Source of the DNA: Fidelibacterota bacterium
GTDB taxonomy: Bacteria; Fidelibacterota; Marinisomatia; SCGC-AAA003-L08; TS1B11
Reading direction: 5' to 3'
Length of the DNA stretch: 6,848 nucleotides
Assembly (NCBI GenBank): GCA_022564085.1
Contig: JADFMC010000117.1
Location: 1-6,848 of the forward strand
Shown here: positions 5,533 to 6,848 of the stretch, piece after piece
How the letters are laid out: the number at the start of each line of letters is the position of its first letter
How positions within the stretch are numbered: position 1 is the stretch's first letter
The notes under the pieces: model-generated
Seen by the model: the letters and a program-made list of their open reading frames with translations, nothing else
Database searches by the model: none
Told to the model about the DNA's origin: nothing
Translations under genes and position numbers: made by a program

Positions 5533-5640
5533 AATGTACGCACACTGGTTCGGATAATCCATGCGGTTACCTTAGGGATGCTGTCTTCTGGCGGTCATGG
5601 GGCGGCGGTGACGACAGTGCTCTACGTGCTGGTGGCGTAG
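5533..5640 (+). pseudogene. nhaC: Relic of the 3' end of a second nhaC gene
   Basis: In one frame this stretch ends GAAVTTVLYVLVA and a TAG stop (5599-5640). The intact nhaC upstream ends GAAGTVGLYLLVA and a TGA stop. The 42 bases from 5599 align without gaps to 4712-4753 of that gene with about 30 identities by hand count. Earlier in the same frame NVRT (5533-5544) resembles the HVRT that precedes the last membrane helix in the intact copy, but the segment between (about 18 codons, against about 7 in the intact copy) does not match. The rest of the gene is missing. It reads as what is left of a tandem, already diverged nhaC paralogue after the insertion or deletion events that placed the toxin-antitoxin remnants here. 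Confidence 0.55.
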
Positions 5641-5804
5641 GTGGCGAAATATACCTACGGTTTATCCCCTCCCGTCCTGCAGGGATCCCTCACGGGGCAG
5701 GGATTCCTCCGGGAGAGGGACCCCTTCCTTTGGGGAAGGAACGGTGGATTCTCATCGGCTGAAAGGAGTAATCATGTACTAATTGGACGGTGGTTTCGAT
5801 AGCC
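5641..5804. other. Short GC-rich hairpin-prone intergenic stretch
   Basis: No gene. It contains several short inverted repeats: CCCGT (5671-5675) with ACGGG (5692-5696), TCCCT with AGGGA around 5686-5705, and CCTTCC-TTTGG-GGAAGG (5723-5739). None is followed by a T-run. At 5763-5776 there is a good ribosome site (AAAGGAG) with ATG at 5774, but the frame is only ATG-TAC-TAA. The sequence around it resembles the sdhC start at 6613-6635. Confidence 0.5.
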
Positions 5805-6239
5805 CTATTCTTCCCTGATGTGTGTCGAATGGAGCAAGGTCATCTTCCACTGCCATCCTTCATATCTGAAAAAAGCACTTTCAGTCCAGTGCAAAGGTGT
5901 ATCTTCGCCGCCCATGGTCATCAACCCATAGTTTTCGTAATAGGTCCAGGCGGAATTGCCGTGTATGGTGGTGTGGAAGTTCTAGAATCGGTAGGTGATT
6001 GTGGCGCCCTGCTCAAAAAGCGGAGCAACGAAAGCGAAAAGACTATCATTGTTCCAGATTTTCCCGTCCTCTACCAGAGTATAATCCTCGGTGCAAACGG
6101 CCTGTGCTCCTGCTTTGTCGTTATGGCTGATACGATCGAAATAGGCCCGGATGACATCCTCCACAGCCGGTGTATCTTGTGGTGCTGTCTGGCACGCCGC
6201 AAGGAGCAAGCTCGCAAGCATAAGGCTAAGGTATTTCAT
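5805..6239 (-). pseudogene. SnoaL/DUF4440-like (NTF2-fold) lipoprotein interrupted by one in-frame TAG
   Basis: The frame from ATG 6239 (GGAG at 6250-6247, 7 nt upstream) encodes a lipoprotein: MKYLSLMLASLLLAAC, with the lipobox LAAC and lipidated Cys16, then PAVEDVIRAYFDRISHNDKA, the typical first helix of small NTF2-like/DUF4440 proteins. It meets TAG at 5984-5982 after 85 residues. Past it, the same frame continues without another stop for 58 codons: NFHTTIHGNSAWTYYENYG, then GLMTMGGEDTPLHWTESAFF, then RYEGWQWKMTLLHSTHIREE and TAG at 5807-5805. This second half is exactly the strand-rich end that the fold needs (cf. 'W.Y.E..G', 'F.R..G.WK...LHST'). Total 144 codons, the usual length. So it is a whole gene with one nonsense codon, probably a recent GAG, CAG or AAG change. 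It could also be a base-call error or a suppressed stop. The protein's ligand or role is unknown. Confidence 0.85.
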
Positions 6240-6629
6240 GGCATCTCTCCCGTGATGTATGTGTAGTGACTTTATGAAAATTTAGTGCCAAGGGAAAATA
6301 GTCCCCAAACCTATTTGCAAAATTGTATTGTTAGTATTGTACAAGGCCCCAGCAAATCTGAGGCTTGCTCATTTGTACCCGGGCGGGATTTCCCGCCTCG
6401 CGATACTACGCGGGGTAAACTCCCGCGCGACTCACCTGCCCGGAGCGATGCGAGAGCGGCTTATCCCGAAGGGCCCCCTCCGGGGGAAGACCGTGACCGA
6501 TTGCTTCATCCAGCGCTTGTTATTTTGACCGGCCCGTCCGAAATTTGGGGTGTCAGTTGATCGTACTATCGATATTATGAACCCTTTTCTGTGTCCCACC
6601 CGCGCGACTTTGACCTGAAGGAGGCTTTC
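6240..6629. other. 390-bp non-coding leader region with tandem GC hairpins
   Basis: No gene is supported. Perfect inverted repeats follow one another: GGCGGGA-TT-TCCCGCC (6382-6397), CGCGGG with CCCGCG (6409-6414 and 6422-6427, 7-nt loop), and CCCCC-TCC-GGGGG (6474-6486). They have no T-run behind them. GTACAA (6339-6344) and TTGTAC (6373-6378) form a wider pair. The 11-mer CCCGCGCGACT occurs at 6422-6432 and again at 6599-6609, both followed within a few bases by ACCTG. The stretch separates divergent genes, so promoters for both the lipoprotein (minus) and sdhC (plus) belong here. Confidence 0.5.
6550..6578 (+). promoter_or_regulatory. Possible sigma-70-type promoter for sdhC
   Basis: GTGTCA (6550-6555) and TATTAT (6573-6578) are 17 nt apart and 51 nt before the sdhC start. 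The -10 fits TATAAT at five of six positions and the -35 fits TTGACA at four. It is the best candidate in this region, judged by eye against a consensus that may not hold for this organism. Confidence 0.4.
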
Positions 6630-6848
6630 ATGTACAAGATTCGAGAAGGAATGCTGTCCTGGTTGCTGCACAAGGTCACCGGGGTGAGCATCGTCGGTTT
6701 CCTGATCTTTCATATTTGGGGCATGTCACAGATGTCAAAAGGCCCCGAGGCCTTCAACGCGGTGATCGAGACCTATAAGACCCCCCTGTTCAGGGTAGGC
6801 GAGGTGTTGCTGCTGGGTGCTATCCTGTTCCACGGCATCAACGGTATG
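6630..6848 (+). CDS. sdhC: Succinate dehydrogenase cytochrome b subunit, N-terminal part (runs off the window)
   Basis: 73 residues are visible from ATG 6630, which has AAGGAGG (6618-6624) 5 nt upstream. SdhC is a membrane anchor of complex II, which oxidises succinate to fumarate and passes electrons to quinone; it helps bind heme b and the quinone. MYKIREGMLSWLLHKVTGV (1-19) is the family's start, with the H-[KR]-x-[ST]-G motif at 14-18. The first membrane helix follows (about 16-34, ending FHIWGM with His28), then a loop (35-52) and the start of the second helix (VGEVLLLGAILFHGINGM, His68). His28 and His68 are both candidates for heme ligation as known in the family; which is used here is not decided. 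sdhA and sdhB are expected downstream, outside the window. The strong ribosome site suggests good expression. Confidence 0.92.
   Translation, partial: MYKIREGMLSWLLHKVTGVSIVGFLIFHIWGMSQMSKGPEAFNAVIETYKTPLFRVGEVLLLGAILFHGINGM

Noticed and set aside
5790..6266. Plus-strand 158-aa open frame
   Set aside because: It is antisense to the interrupted lipoprotein gene, has no good ribosome site, and its sequence has no recognisable motif; the minus strand has a signal peptide, lipobox and fold-consistent sequence.
6440..6530. tRNA-Ser-like stretch (GGAGCGATGCGAGAGCGGCTTA)
   Set aside because: The start resembles an acceptor and D-arm, but the D-stem does not pair properly, the next hairpin has a 3-nt loop rather than a 7-nt anticodon loop, and there is no TTCGA T-loop or matching acceptor strand.

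Overview
The window looks like bacterial chromosomal DNA of moderately high GC (roughly 55% by eye), from a Gram-negative-type cell: there is a lipoprotein signal with a lipobox, an inner-membrane Na+/H+ antiporter and the start of a succinate dehydrogenase operon. I cannot name the phylum. The gene mix suggests a deeply branching or environmental lineage rather than a well-studied genus: a divergent FliG with no fliH after it, a SpoVG-family protein outside the Firmicutes style of organisation, and an SdhC of the 'MYxxREG' type. That placement is inference.

Layout. 1-1602: the 3' part of a membrane protein gene that resembles the MS-ring protein FliF only in overall plan (one membrane helix, long charged tail, C-terminal amphipathic stretch), then with a 1-nt gap a clear but divergent FliG, then a strong intrinsic terminator. 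1603-2132: non-coding DNA carrying a dispersed GGGAGCAC repeat family and a perfect 9-bp inverted repeat. 2133-2684 (minus): an unrecognised 183-aa protein. 2685-2926: a divergent regulatory region with a perfect 17-bp palindrome. 2927-3244: a SpoVG-family protein that ends exactly like single-stranded DNA-binding protein (DDDIPF). 3317-4753: an NhaC Na+/H+ antiporter.

4754-5640 is a graveyard. A complete MNT nucleotidyltransferase (antitoxin type) is followed by a HEPN-like toxin gene cut off after a few codons. Facing it on the other strand is a complete Phd/YefM-type antitoxin followed by a RelE/ParE-type toxin, also cut off. One deletion that fused two convergent toxin-antitoxin operons would explain both truncations. 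Beyond it is a short stretch that translates to the last residues of a second NhaC, which suggests that a tandem nhaC copy was once there.

5805-6239 (minus) is a lipoprotein of the SnoaL/DUF4440 (NTF2-like) kind. It reads as one continuous 144-codon frame except for a single internal TAG, so a conventional ORF call sees only the first 85 residues. 6240-6629 is non-coding with several GC-rich hairpins and a plausible promoter. 6630-6848 is the start of sdhC, which runs off the window.

The genes do not form one pathway. The strongest points for follow-up are the SSB-like tail on SpoVG, the FliG with altered torque-helix charges and no flagellar neighbours downstream, the double toxin-antitoxin scar, the nhaC relic and the in-frame amber codon.
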